Of a stretch of DNA of 64,000 nt, positions 35,560 to 44,723 are shown one piece after another. Below the pieces are notes generated by a model. That model was not told where the DNA came from, made no database searches, and saw only the letters and a program-made list of their open reading frames with translations. Position 1 is the stretch's first letter; every line of letters starts with the position of its first letter. The position numbers were made by a program, and so were the translations under genes. This DNA comes from Chitinophagales bacterium (lineage in GTDB: Bacteria > Bacteroidota > Bacteroidia > Chitinophagales > UBA10324), in the NCBI GenBank assembly GCA_019694975.1, contig JAIBAY010000002.1, positions 695,252 to 759,251 of the forward strand, given 5' to 3'.

Positions 35560-36516
35560 ATGATGAAGATTCTTGCCAACGATGGCATGGAAGCCTCAGC
35601 AAAGGCAGCACTGGAACAAGCCGGATTCGAAGTGCATGATGTTAAAATACCGCAGGATGAACTTGCAAACCATATCAATGAATTTGATGTGCTCACCGTT
35701 CGCAGTGCCACCAAGGTCAGGAAGCCGTTGATTGATGTCATCAGCCGCACCAAACTCATTATTCGCGGCGGCGTGGGCCTGGATAACATCGACGTGGAAT
35801 ATGCTCAGTCGAAAGACATCATGGTAAGGAATACACCACTGGCATCTTCGCAATCAGTGGCGGAACTGGTTTTTGCGCACTTATTCGGCCTGGTTCGTTT
35901 TCTTCCTGAATCAAACCGCGAGATGCCCGTAAACGGCACGCAGCAATTTAAAGCGCTGAAAGAAAAATTCTCAAAAGGCAGCGAACTGAAAGGAAAAACA
36001 CTGGGCTTCATTGGATTCGGTAATATTGGGCAGGCTACCGCGAAAATTGCCATTGGCTGTGGCATGCGGGTGATGGCATATGACCTGTTTCCACGCGACT
36101 GGAACCTTGAAATGCAACTCATGAATAGCATCCGTGTTTCAGTACCGGTTAAACCATCCACCAAAGAAGAGGTATTACGCAACAGCGACTTTATCACGAT
36201 TCACAGTGCCGGCGCAACGACGGTGATTTCGAAAGATGAATTTGTCATGATGAAAGACGGTGTGGGCATCATTAACTGTGCAAGAGGCGGAACAATAAAT
36301 GAAGCGGATCTGCTGCAGGCGCTGCATACAGGCAAGGTAGCCTTTGCAGGTATTGATGTGTTTGAAGAAGAACCGACGCATAATGTGGCATTGCTGCAAC
36401 ATCCGCGCGTGTCGTTGACCCCGCATATAGGAGCTTCCACCCGTGAAGCGCAGGATCGCATTGGCAAAGAAGTGGTAGATATAATTGTTAACTTTTCACA
36501 AAGCAAGCAGCCGTGA
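35560..36516 (+). CDS. serA: D-3-phosphoglycerate dehydrogenase, short form
   Basis: This is 318 residues. It carries the NAD Rossmann motif GFIGFGNIGQATA, the catalytic residues in the NCARGGTINE, E-containing VFEEEPT and HIGASTREAQ segments, and GGVGLDNID. It oxidises 3-phosphoglycerate to 3-phosphohydroxypyruvate, the first step of serine synthesis. It lacks the C-terminal ACT domain of longer SerA forms, so feedback by serine through that domain is unlikely. A small relative of hydroxypyruvate reductases is the alternative, but the serC context favours SerA. The following DUF1015 gene overlaps its stop by 4 bp. Confidence 0.9.
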   Translation: MMKILANDGMEASAKAALEQAGFEVHDVKIPQDELANHINEFDVLTVRSATKVRKPLIDVISRTKLIIRGGVGLDNIDVEYAQSKDIMVRNTPLASSQSVAELVFAHLFGLVRFLPESNREMPVNGTQQFKALKEKFSKGSELKGKTLGFIGFGNIGQATAKIAIGCGMRVMAYDLFPRDWNLEMQLMNSIRVSVPVKPSTKEEVLRNSDFITIHSAGATTVISKDEFVMMKDGVGIINCARGGTINEADLLQALHTGKVAFAGIDVFEEEPTHNVALLQHPRVSLTPHIGASTREAQDRIGKEVVDIIVNFSQSKQP

Positions 36517-37757
36517 TCATTAAAGCCTTTAAAGGTTTCAGGCCATTGCCGGAACTGGCTTCTAAAGTGGCATTGAATCCCAATAACCTCCTGAGTGATC
36601 AGCGCAGGAAAGAGGAAGCGCGTAAAAACCCCTACTCCTTTGCACATGTGGTGAAGCCGCGCTTAAATTTTCCGGATGACACACCGAAAACGGAACAGCA
36701 ACTCTTTGATTTTGCGCGCATGTATTTTCAAAAGATGGTGGATGAAGGCACCATTCTGCGGGATGAGGAACCCTGCCTGTATGTTTACCGGCTTTCGCTT
36801 GAAGGTCATACACAAACCGGACTCATCAGCTGCCTGCATATCAGGGATTACCAGGAAGGAAGAATTAAGAAACATGAACATACCCGCGCCGACAAGGAAA
36901 ATGAAAATGTGCTTCATATCACGAGTACCTTACTGAATTCAAATCCTGTTTTTCTTGCCTATACGCCGGTAGATAAGATTGATATGCTGATCGCCATGAT
37001 CACCAATGAACACCTGCCGGCATATGATTTTGTAAATGAATATGGAGTAAGACAGGAAGTGTGGGTAGTCAGCAATGAGAAGACCATTGATGAGCTGACG
37101 GATCTTTTTAACAAGCATGTTCACTGCTCTTATATTGCTGATGGACATCATCGTGCAGCAGCGGCAGCCATCTACGCCGGTCAAATGGCAGACAAGCTGA
37201 ATCAGCTGAAATCGAATGATTTCAATTACCTCCTCACCTGCCTGTTTCCGGCCAACCAACTGCGTATCTATGATTACAACCGCCTGATCAAAAACCTGAA
37301 TGGTCATACAGAGAAAGAGTTCCTGAAACTGGTGAGTGAAAAATTTGATGTTAAAATTGCCAGCCGCTCACCCTATGATCCTTCGCAGCCACACCGCTTC
37401 GGCATGTACCTGAATTACAAATGGTATAAGCTGCGGGCACGGGAAGGCACCTATACGAATGATGCCGTGGCGTCGCTTGATGTTTCCATACTGCAAAACA
37501 ATTTGCTTGATCCGGTTTTAGGAATCAAAGACCCGCGCATCGACCGCCGTATTGATTTTGTTCCGGGTATTAAAGGACTTGCCGCATTGGAAAAAGCGGT
37601 GGTGAAAGGAAAAGCCGCTGTAGCATTTTCGCTCTTTCCGGTTACCATGGAACAGCTTTTTGCCATCTCAGACATGAATGAAGTGATGCCGCCAAAATCA
37701 ACATGGTTTGAACCGAAACTCATGAGCGGGCTTATTGTTTTTAAGATGGAACTGTAA
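36513..37757 (+). CDS. DUF1015 protein with a DGHHR motif
   Basis: This is 414 residues, GTG start overlapping the serA stop (GTGA), so translation is coupled. The family is conserved but uncharacterised to my knowledge. Motifs visible here are AFKGFRPL (5-12), HEHTRADKEN (121-130) and YIADGHHRAAA (207-217). DGHHR resembles the ParB/Srx-fold core of serine kinases such as SerK and SbnI. In this operon, which has no serB, it might process phosphoserine or serine, but that is inference. It is soluble and cytoplasmic by composition. Confidence 0.82.
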   Translation: MIIKAFKGFRPLPELASKVALNPNNLLSDQRRKEEARKNPYSFAHVVKPRLNFPDDTPKTEQQLFDFARMYFQKMVDEGTILRDEEPCLYVYRLSLEGHTQTGLISCLHIRDYQEGRIKKHEHTRADKENENVLHITSTLLNSNPVFLAYTPVDKIDMLIAMITNEHLPAYDFVNEYGVRQEVWVVSNEKTIDELTDLFNKHVHCSYIADGHHRAAAAAIYAGQMADKLNQLKSNDFNYLLTCLFPANQLRIYDYNRLIKNLNGHTEKEFLKLVSEKFDVKIASRSPYDPSQPHRFGMYLNYKWYKLRAREGTYTNDAVASLDVSILQNNLLDPVLGIKDPRIDRRIDFVPGIKGLAALEKAVVKGKAAVAFSLFPVTMEQLFAISDMNEVMPPKSTWFEPKLMSGLIVFKMEL

Positions 37758-37766
37758 ACCGGTCGT

Positions 37767-38093
37767 TTGAAATATCCATTCATCATCATAGTTAAAGGGT
37801 TGCATGTGCGTGGAATGGCATTATTTCCATTCCTGCTGTTTCGTAACCGCCAGCTTTCGGCGGATGCAGTCATGCTTAACCATGAGATGATACACCACCG
37901 ACAGCAGGTGGAGCTGTTAATCATTCCATTCTATGTGTTATACCTCATCAATTATCTATTCAACAGGTGGAGATACACGAATCACCATGACGCCTATCGC
38001 AACATCATTTTTGAACGGGAAGCGTATGCGAATGATCAGGACCTTCAGTATCTGCGCCAAAGAAGATGGTTTGCTTTCTGTCAATACCGATGA
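37767..38093 (+). CDS. Tiny HExxH membrane protein
   Basis: This is 108 residues starting at a TTG (37767), 9 bp after the DUF1015 stop, so probably in the operon. It has a hydrophobic stretch near 45-65. HEMIHHRQQ (about 39-47) is an HExxH zinc-site pattern with an extra His, and EREAYAND follows about 40 residues later with a possible third ligand. This short arrangement recurs in Bacteroidota as an unnamed family. No function is known to me. The start could also be the ATG at residue 17. Confidence 0.6.
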   Translation: MKYPFIIIVKGLHVRGMALFPFLLFRNRQLSADAVMLNHEMIHHRQQVELLIIPFYVLYLINYLFNRWRYTNHHDAYRNIIFEREAYANDQDLQYLRQRRWFAFCQYR

Positions 38094-38194
38094 AACGCAA
38101 CTTCGGCTATTAATTTTCTTCCCAAAGTTCTATCTTCATTGTTCCATCCTATTCATTCCTTTCCAATAATTCTCAACTGATAAACTATTAATCT

Positions 38195-39742
38195 ATGCCC
38201 ATCAGAATGGTTGAAGACGATAATCAGCAACGGCCTGATAACTATCCGGGTGGCGGCCGCCGCCCCGGCGGGAATAGCGGCGGTTTTTCCATACTGTCCC
38301 TGCTGCCAATGCTGCTCATGTTGTTCCGTAAGAATCCGAAAACGGGTATTGTGCTGCTTTTGATCGGCGGTGCGCTCTATTACTTTTCAGGCGGCGGTTT
38401 TTCATCTCCTTCCGCTGGGCAATTGCTTTCTACCGGCGCTGAATTTGATCCAGCCTTGTATGATGCTACGGAAGTATTTGAACCATTGGCCGATAACATA
38501 AAGAACCCGTTACCGGAAAGAGTTTCGCTGGAGAAATATTGTCCTAAACGACTGAACCAGGGCGAACAGGGTTCATGCGTTGGCTGGGGCAATGCCTATG
38601 CAGCCCGCACCATCCTGGAGGCACAACGCACCGGGCAAGATCCCGACAGAATCGCCTTCAGCCCTGCCTACCTGTATAACCAGATCTCCCTGGAAGGATG
38701 CCAGGGTTCTTACATTGAAAAAGCCATGGATGTAATGCAGGGACAAGGCTTGCTTCCCCTATCGCAGTTTCCCTACAACGAACAAAGTTGCGAAACCAAA
38801 CCGACCTCTGCACAAAAACAGGCGGCCTCGCAATTTAAGATGACCGGTTACAACCGGCTTACCAAAAGCGGTGATAACCAGGAAGTGGATATGCTTGCCA
38901 TCAAACAAAACCTTGCACAAGGTGCGCCTGTAGTGGTCGGCATGATGGTCGGCGGAAGTTTCATGCAACCCATGATGGGCCAGGAAGTGTGGGTGCCTTC
39001 TTCCAATGATTATAACATGATGAATTTCGGCGGGCATTGTATGTGCGTGGTGGGTTATGATGATTACAAATACGGTAAGGAAGGCGCCTTTCAGTTGATG
39101 AACAGCTGGGGCAACGACTGGGGACAAAATGGATTGGCCTGGATACGATATAAAGACTTCGCCTATTTCACCAAAGAAGCCTATGGTGTTTATCCTATGG
39201 GTAATGCCGATAAACCACTTACCAATAATCTGTCGGTGGAATTCGGCCTCGTGGATAATGCGACGCAGCAGCAAATTCCATTACGCAACAAAGGAGGTAT
39301 AGTTTTTAACACTGCTGCACCCATTGCAAAAGGCACAAAATTCAAGATCGAGGTTACCAATTCACTCGACTGCTATACCTATCTCTTTGGCCAGGAAACA
39401 GATCAGAGCAGTTATGTATTGTTCCCTTACACGGCAAAACATTCACCCTACTGTGGCATCACCGGGACGCGATTGTTTCCCAAGGACTATTCTTTGCAGG
39501 TTGATGCAACAGGCGCCAAGGATTTCATGGCCATTGTGGTAACAAAAAAGCCGATAGATTATAAGGAACTGAATACGGCTATCAGCAGTCAAACAGGCAG
39601 CTATGAGGAAAAAGTGCGTAAAGCGCTGGGCAATTTGCTGATTCCATCAGTGAGTTTTAAGACAGGAGAGACCATCAGTTTCACACTGAACAATGTGGCA
39701 GACGGTGCGGTGGCGATGGTTATTGAAGTGGATAAGAGGTGA
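38195..39742 (+). CDS. Papain-like (C1) cysteine peptidase, membrane anchored
   Basis: This is 515 residues. The N-terminus is Gly/Arg/Pro rich (about 10-30), then two short hydrophobic stretches (about 31-44 and 50-64) anchor it. The C1 domain has Q122 and C128 (NQGEQGSCVGW), H281 (GGHCMCVVGYDD) and N303 (LMNSWGNDWG), a complete catalytic set. The last about 160 residues form a beta domain like the DUF4384 module found with Bacteroidota peptidases. There is no classical signal peptide. The stop lies at the edge of a heptanucleotide repeat. The substrate is unknown. Confidence 0.85.
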   Translation: MPIRMVEDDNQQRPDNYPGGGRRPGGNSGGFSILSLLPMLLMLFRKNPKTGIVLLLIGGALYYFSGGGFSSPSAGQLLSTGAEFDPALYDATEVFEPLADNIKNPLPERVSLEKYCPKRLNQGEQGSCVGWGNAYAARTILEAQRTGQDPDRIAFSPAYLYNQISLEGCQGSYIEKAMDVMQGQGLLPLSQFPYNEQSCETKPTSAQKQAASQFKMTGYNRLTKSGDNQEVDMLAIKQNLAQGAPVVVGMMVGGSFMQPMMGQEVWVPSSNDYNMMNFGGHCMCVVGYDDYKYGKEGAFQLMNSWGNDWGQNGLAWIRYKDFAYFTKEAYGVYPMGNADKPLTNNLSVEFGLVDNATQQQIPLRNKGGIVFNTAAPIAKGTKFKIEVTNSLDCYTYLFGQETDQSSYVLFPYTAKHSPYCGITGTRLFPKDYSLQVDATGAKDFMAIVVTKKPIDYKELNTAISSQTGSYEEKVRKALGNLLIPSVSFKTGETISFTLNNVADGAVAMVIEVDKR

Positions 39743-39810
39743 ATAGTGAATAGTGAGTAGTGAATAGTGAATAGTGAGTAGTGAGTAGTGAGTAGTGAGT
39801 AGTGAATGAT
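39741..39810. repeat. Heptanucleotide tandem repeat
   Basis: Nine units of GARTAGT (GAATAGT or GAGTAGT) run from 39741 to 39803, with a degenerate tenth (GAATGAT). The array begins inside the stop codon of the C1 peptidase gene. Units mix two variants in the order A A G A A G G G G. Such arrays occur in intergenic DNA of Bacteroidota and cyanobacteria. Confidence 0.9.
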
Positions 39811-39934
39811 TAGTCGTTGTTGTTAGTTGTGGCAATCTGGAAAAAAGGAATTGCAGAAAAGTAATTACCGATAATCAAAAAATACCGCCTCTAATTTTCC
39901 GTTATTTCGGCCTCCTTATCAATCAACCGCATCA

Positions 39935-40651
39935 TTGAGCCAGAAATTTATTATTGTTTTTTTTATAATGTTATCAGTATGCTTTTACCGGCACAATGCT
40001 TTTGCACAGGAACGAACCATCCGCATCTCCGGATGGGGAATTGATTCGATGAACAAGCGACCTGTCATCAATATGCAACTGATCAATAAACGGACGCAGG
40101 AGCGTTCTATCAGCGACAATGCGGGTTACTTCCAGGTGGTGGCTTTGCAGCAGGACTCGATATTCCTGGTAGCGAACGGCTACTCAGCCAAAACAATTTC
40201 TTTCAGGGATTCTGTTTATAAAGAAAGATATATAGTCACCATTTATCTCCATAAGATACAGGTTGAACTGCCTGCGGTTGAAGTACAGCCACAACGCGAG
40301 TTTGAACAGATTCACAGGGATGCATTGAAACTTGGATATGATAAAAAAGATTACACACTGCACGGTTACCAGGTTTTACAAAGTCCCATCACCGCCATCT
40401 ATGAGCAATTCAGTCACCGCGAAAAAGATAAACGCGGCTATGCCGAACTCATGAATAAAGTGCATCAGCGGGAATTACAACGTGAAATACTGCAGAAATA
40501 TATTGATAATGATGTCATCCCGCTTAAACCCGAAGAGATCAGCCCTTTCCTTGATTATTGCGATATTCCGGAATACATGCTTAAGACAGCCATGGAATAT
40601 GATATTGTTCTTTATATGAAGAGCAAGTATTATGCATTTATCAGGCAGTAA
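39935..40651 (+). CDS. Secreted carboxypeptidase-regulatory-like domain protein
   Basis: This is 238 residues, with an apparent TTG start at 39935. A signal peptide (about 1-25, ending NAFA) is followed by a CarboxypepD_reg-like beta-sandwich (about 28-115: SGWGIDSMNKRPVINMQL, DNAGYFQVVALQQDSIFLVANGYS). The rest (120-238) is helical and charged, ending YAFIRQ. Such proteins sit in the periplasm or on the outer membrane of Bacteroidota. I recognise no enzyme motif. Confidence 0.72.
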   Translation: MSQKFIIVFFIMLSVCFYRHNAFAQERTIRISGWGIDSMNKRPVINMQLINKRTQERSISDNAGYFQVVALQQDSIFLVANGYSAKTISFRDSVYKERYIVTIYLHKIQVELPAVEVQPQREFEQIHRDALKLGYDKKDYTLHGYQVLQSPITAIYEQFSHREKDKRGYAELMNKVHQRELQREILQKYIDNDVIPLKPEEISPFLDYCDIPEYMLKTAMEYDIVLYMKSKYYAFIRQ

Positions 40652-40965
40652 TTATTTGAACGGCTCAGATATTCATTACAAATTCCGGGTTAAACCTCTG
40701 CTGATCTGAAATAGCGATTACAAATCAAGAAGGTGTCAAAGTTTCATTGATTTGAAATTGTGCTTTCATCTATTGTTTTTCTTAGTGCTCTTTGTATGTG
40801 CCTCTGTGCGCATTATGGTTACTTTCTTTTCATTTGACCATAAAGGACACTAAGGATTGCACGAAGGTCACAAAGTGTCGTTGATTTGATACTTCAGTTT
40901 CAAATCCAATGCATGAAAAACGCGATTAGAAATCCGTTAACTTGCGCGCTTAAATTTTACTTTCC
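40652..40965. other. Gene-free 314-bp stretch with a decayed inverted repeat
   Basis: No ORF of note lies here. Arm A (40781-40820) and arm B (40836-40875) pair as reverse complements at about 24 of 40 positions, without gaps. Both spell out variants of ACTAAGG / ACAAAG words, the kind of motif seen in many intergenic Bacteroidota repeats. A second weak echo (TTGATTTGA) appears at about 40748 and 40881. Confidence 0.6.
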
Positions 40966-42105
40966 ATGAAATTCGCCACCAAAGCATTGCACGCCGGTAT
41001 CGAGCCCGACCCTTCCACAGGCGCTATCATGACGCCTATTTTTCAAACCTCCACCTATGTTCAGGAAGCACCGGGTGATCACAAGGGCTATGAGTATGCC
41101 CGTACGCAAAATCCAACGCGAAATGTACTGCAGCAAAATCTTGCTGCATTGGAAAATGGAAGGTTTGGTCTGTGTTTCGCCAGTGGCATGGCTGCTTCGG
41201 ATGCTGTCATTAAACTGCTGAACCCGGGAGACGAAGTGCTGTCCACCAACGATCTCTACGGCGGCACCTATCGGATCTTTACAAAGGTCTTTGAAAAGTA
41301 CGGCGTGAAATTCAATTTCATTCCGATGCATCAGCCGGGTGCCATTGAAAAGCATATTTCTTCCAAAACAAAATTACTGTGGCTCGAAACGCCCACCAAT
41401 CCAATGATGAACATCATTGATATTGCAGCCGCAGCAGCCGCCGCGAAGAATGCCGGTGCATTGGTTTGTGTAGACAATACATTCGCTTCTCCGTACCTTC
41501 AAAATCCACTCGACCTTGGTGCTGACCTCGTATTGCATTCCGTAACAAAATATATCTCCGGCCACAGTGATGTGGTGATGGGTGCGGTGATAACTAACAA
41601 TGAATCATTGCTGGAACGGTTACAGTTTTTGCAGAATGCCTGTGGCGGTGTGCCCGGACCGCAGGATTGCTTCCTGGTGCTGCGCGGAATCAAGACTTTG
41701 CATCTGCGTATGGAAAGGCATTGCGAGAATGCACTGAAAATGGCGGCCTTTTTATCAGGCCATCCCAAAGTGGAAAAGGTGCACTTTCCCGGGCTTGCCA
41801 GCCATCCCGGCCATGCGCTTGCAAAGAAACAGATGCGTGGATTTGGCGGTATGATCTCGTTCACACTTAAAGGCAATCATTTAGAAGATGCGATACACGT
41901 GCTATCCAACACGAGGCTTTTCTCACTGGCAGAGTCGCTTGGCGGTGTGGAATCACTCATCGGTCATCCGGCTTCCATGACACATGCCTCCATTCCCAAA
42001 GAGGAAAGGGAAAAGAACGGCTTGCTTGATTCATTAATCCGCCTCAGCGTGGGCGTCGAAGACATTGATGACCTGATAGAAGATATCAATCAGGCCATTG
42101 GCTGA
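40966..42105 (+). CDS. Trans-sulfuration PLP enzyme (cystathionine gamma-synthase/lyase)
   Basis: This is a 379-residue Cys/Met-metabolism PLP enzyme. YARTQNPTRN, FASGMAASDAV, the PLP lysine K195 in HSVTKYISGHSD, and SLGGVESLIGHPASMTHA are all as in the MetB/MetC/Cgl family. It either joins an activated homoserine with cysteine or splits cystathionine. Sequence alone does not separate these; SLGGVESL with the MTH motif suits both. Monocistronic by layout. Confidence 0.92.
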   Translation: MKFATKALHAGIEPDPSTGAIMTPIFQTSTYVQEAPGDHKGYEYARTQNPTRNVLQQNLAALENGRFGLCFASGMAASDAVIKLLNPGDEVLSTNDLYGGTYRIFTKVFEKYGVKFNFIPMHQPGAIEKHISSKTKLLWLETPTNPMMNIIDIAAAAAAAKNAGALVCVDNTFASPYLQNPLDLGADLVLHSVTKYISGHSDVVMGAVITNNESLLERLQFLQNACGGVPGPQDCFLVLRGIKTLHLRMERHCENALKMAAFLSGHPKVEKVHFPGLASHPGHALAKKQMRGFGGMISFTLKGNHLEDAIHVLSNTRLFSLAESLGGVESLIGHPASMTHASIPKEEREKNGLLDSLIRLSVGVEDIDDLIEDINQAIG

Positions 42106-42246
42106 ACTGTCAATTTTTCCTGGCTGAATCAGGAAGATATACAGCCATTAACTGCTCATGCCATTACACGGAAATACATAAAACCAACCTGAGCTATTGA
42201 TAATAATGAGACAAATTCGGATGTTTATATCATAAAAATTCAAACC

Positions 42247-43254
42247 ATGAAAAATTACTACGCACTGGCAGCTGTATGCTTACTATGCTTTCAGCAGATG
42301 GCATTTTCTCAACCGCTGGATACACTGCTCTTTGAAAATTTCGAGAATGATCCCGACACTTACATTGAACCCAGCTTTCCGAATGGCGATGATGCAACCT
42401 GGATCAATTACGATCAGGATGGATTTAATGATGCGAGCGGAAGCGGCAGGCCCGGCGAATGGTTCTGGACCTTTGGTTTCGCCGATGCTGACAGCAGCAA
42501 CCTCATTTATGCCAGTAACTCATGGACTTCGCCGGCCAACCTTGTAGCCAATTACCTGGTGCTGCCACCGCTGGATATTGAGGATGCAAGTGCTACACTC
42601 AGCTGGAAATCCGCTCCATTTCAAACACCGCGTTACCTCGATGGTTACTATGTGGTGGTATCATCCGAATGCAATGTGGAAGACTGCTTTACCGACACGC
42701 TGTTCAAGGCGGCCGAATATGTTTCTGCCGGGCCACTTGATGTTGACAGCGGTTTCAGTCATTATAATTTTACTGCGGGATGGGTGCACGGCGAAGACGG
42801 CACATATATCGAATACCACAACGATTCGGCGCGCTTTATCGGCATACTGCAACCACAAACCGTCAGCCTCGCAGCTTATGTGGGTAAAAAAATTTACATA
42901 GCCATCGTGCATGGAACAAAAGATGACAACCTGCTGAGTGTGGATGATATCCTCGTAACACAAAATGAAGTTTCAGGTATCCACGAAACAGCAGCTCCGT
43001 CGTCTGCTGTGGCTATTTACCCTAATCCGGCAGTCACAACAGCCACCGTGAGTTTTCCGCTTGGCCAGACGTCAATGGTGACCACTTTGATTATTGACGC
43101 CAACGGAAAGGTAGTGCATTCAAGTAATTCTCCCGTTTTGATTAAAGGACGGCAACAACTTACGCTGGATGTTTCAGCATTACCTGCCGGCAACTATGAC
43201 GTGGTGTTGCAATACAAAGGCGGGCAACTGAACGGAAAAATTGCGGTGCAATAA
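42247..43254 (+). CDS. T9SS type A cargo protein with choice-of-anchor J-like domain
   Basis: This is 335 residues. A signal peptide (about 1-21, ending AFS) is followed by a lectin-like beta-jelly roll (FENFENDPDTYIEPSFPNGD, about 25-240), resembling cleaved-adhesin or choice-of-anchor J domains. The C-terminus (about 255-335) is a T9SS type A sorting domain: IYPNPAVTTATVSF then IDANGKVVHSS and LPAGNYDVVLQY. It is probably exported and surface-attached through PorV/PorU. Its ligand is unknown. Confidence 0.85.
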   Translation: MKNYYALAAVCLLCFQQMAFSQPLDTLLFENFENDPDTYIEPSFPNGDDATWINYDQDGFNDASGSGRPGEWFWTFGFADADSSNLIYASNSWTSPANLVANYLVLPPLDIEDASATLSWKSAPFQTPRYLDGYYVVVSSECNVEDCFTDTLFKAAEYVSAGPLDVDSGFSHYNFTAGWVHGEDGTYIEYHNDSARFIGILQPQTVSLAAYVGKKIYIAIVHGTKDDNLLSVDDILVTQNEVSGIHETAAPSSAVAIYPNPAVTTATVSFPLGQTSMVTTLIIDANGKVVHSSNSPVLIKGRQQLTLDVSALPAGNYDVVLQYKGGQLNGKIAVQ

Positions 43255-43313
43255 ATTGCTGTGTAAATATTAATGACCAAAACACAAAGTGTCATTAAGC
43301 ACCTGCTGAACGC

Positions 43314-44444
43314 TCACACATCGCTTTGTGCGGTTTTGATAATACATTCCCATAACTGTTCGGCAGTGCGCTGCCAGGTGAACTGCCGGCGTTGCAATTG
43401 TCCCTTTTGCACCAGCTTTAATTTTAATTCTTCATTGCCAAATAGCAGTTGCATCTTTTCTGCAATATCCGATATTGAATAAGGATCCACAAACAATCCT
43501 GCTTCACCTGCTACTTCAGGCATAGATGAAATATTACTGGTAATGACCGGTACATCGCAATACATCGCTTCCACGATGGGAATACCGAAACCTTCAAAGA
43601 GGGAAACATACACCAACGCTTCCGCAGCACCAAGCAGTCTCGACAGGTCTGCGCGCGTTAAATGGCCGGGAAAAACCACATCGTCACGGAATTGCATCGC
43701 CTGATGCACCTTCATGGCATCGCGGTAAGACCAGTTTCTTCCAGCCATAACCAGTCTCGCATTGCAGGATTTATTTTTTTTGAACTGATCAAAAGCAAGG
43801 AAAAGATTGATGATATTTTTCCTCGGTTGCAATGCACCTGCATAAATGAAGTACGGACAACCTCCGGTAAACTGTTGCCGCACCTTTGTCTTTTCCTCGT
43901 CGCCAAGTGGTTGGAATAACTCATTGGATCCATTGTGCACCACATCAATTTTACCAGGCGCTACATCATATAGTTTAATAATATCCTGTTTGGAATATTC
44001 GGAAACCGTGGCAATACGCTTTGCTTTCTTCGCAAACTTCGGCGTAAAATACCGGTAATACCATGCGGTGAGTGCGTTAACATGATCGGGAAAATGCTCA
44101 AAAGCAAGATCATGCATAACCGTTACCTGCGGCACCTTGCAGGCAAGTGAAAGATAGCCGTCGGTGGAAAGAAAAAGATCGGGCTTGATTTTTTTCAACG
44201 CCGCCGGCACTGCCTGTTCAAACCACCAGAACCACAAGAAGGGATGACGCGCAGGCGGATAAATCACCCTGCCGGTGACATTAGATGAGAAAATAAATTC
44301 TGCGGCATACGGACGATCAAACAGAAAAATAAACTCATGTTCCGGGTGCTGCTGTGTAATCCGCTTAAGCGTCTCATACGTAAACCATCCGATGCCTTCC
44401 AGCTTGTTTTTCAGGAGAAACCTGGTATTGACGGCAATTTTCAC
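43314..44444 (-). CDS. Family 4 glycosyltransferase (GT-B)
   Basis: This is 376 residues, GTG start. MKIAVNTRFLLKNKLEGIGWFT opens as in mannosyl/rhamnosyl GT4 enzymes. The C-terminal domain has FIYAGALQPRKNI and the E-x7-E motif EGFGIPIVE. It adds a sugar to a lipid-linked or surface glycan. It lies opposite to the flippase and chain-length genes, so it probably belongs to the same polysaccharide locus but has its own promoter. Donor and acceptor sugars are unknown. Confidence 0.88.
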   Translation of the reverse strand: MKIAVNTRFLLKNKLEGIGWFTYETLKRITQQHPEHEFIFLFDRPYAAEFIFSSNVTGRVIYPPARHPFLWFWWFEQAVPAALKKIKPDLFLSTDGYLSLACKVPQVTVMHDLAFEHFPDHVNALTAWYYRYFTPKFAKKAKRIATVSEYSKQDIIKLYDVAPGKIDVVHNGSNELFQPLGDEEKTKVRQQFTGGCPYFIYAGALQPRKNIINLFLAFDQFKKNKSCNARLVMAGRNWSYRDAMKVHQAMQFRDDVVFPGHLTRADLSRLLGAAEALVYVSLFEGFGIPIVEAMYCDVPVITSNISSMPEVAGEAGLFVDPYSISDIAEKMQLLFGNEELKLKLVQKGQLQRRQFTWQRTAEQLWECIIKTAQSDV

Positions 44445-44654
44445 GGGAGAAAGATAGAATTAATGGAGTATTCGGTTGCATGGCTGACAACCATTTTCAC
44501 TGATCGTGAAGGCAGCGTTTCCATATTAACGTCGTTAACAACATAAAGCCAAACGCTGTAACCATGAAGCTGTCCTTTTATTTGTACTGCCTGATACCAC
44601 GCAATGCAGTAGTCGGGAATAATAATATTTTCACAATAGAAAAGCAGGACATTT

Positions 44655-44662
44655 TACCTTTG
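44655..44662 (+). promoter_or_regulatory. Candidate -7 element for the flippase gene
   Basis: TACCTTTG fits TAnnTTTG, 62 bp before the ATG at 44724. The -33 element is not clear. The 44445-44723 gap otherwise holds only a doubtful ORF (44564-44806). Confidence 0.3.
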
Positions 44663-44723
44663 CGCACGCTGCAGGTTTTCTTTACGGCCATCTCCGGCCT
44701 GAAACAAATACCTCCGTTTGTGC

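Noticed and set aside
39647-39835. Minus-strand ORF with a repeated LLTxHYS pattern
   Set aside because: It is only the translation of the heptanucleotide repeat.
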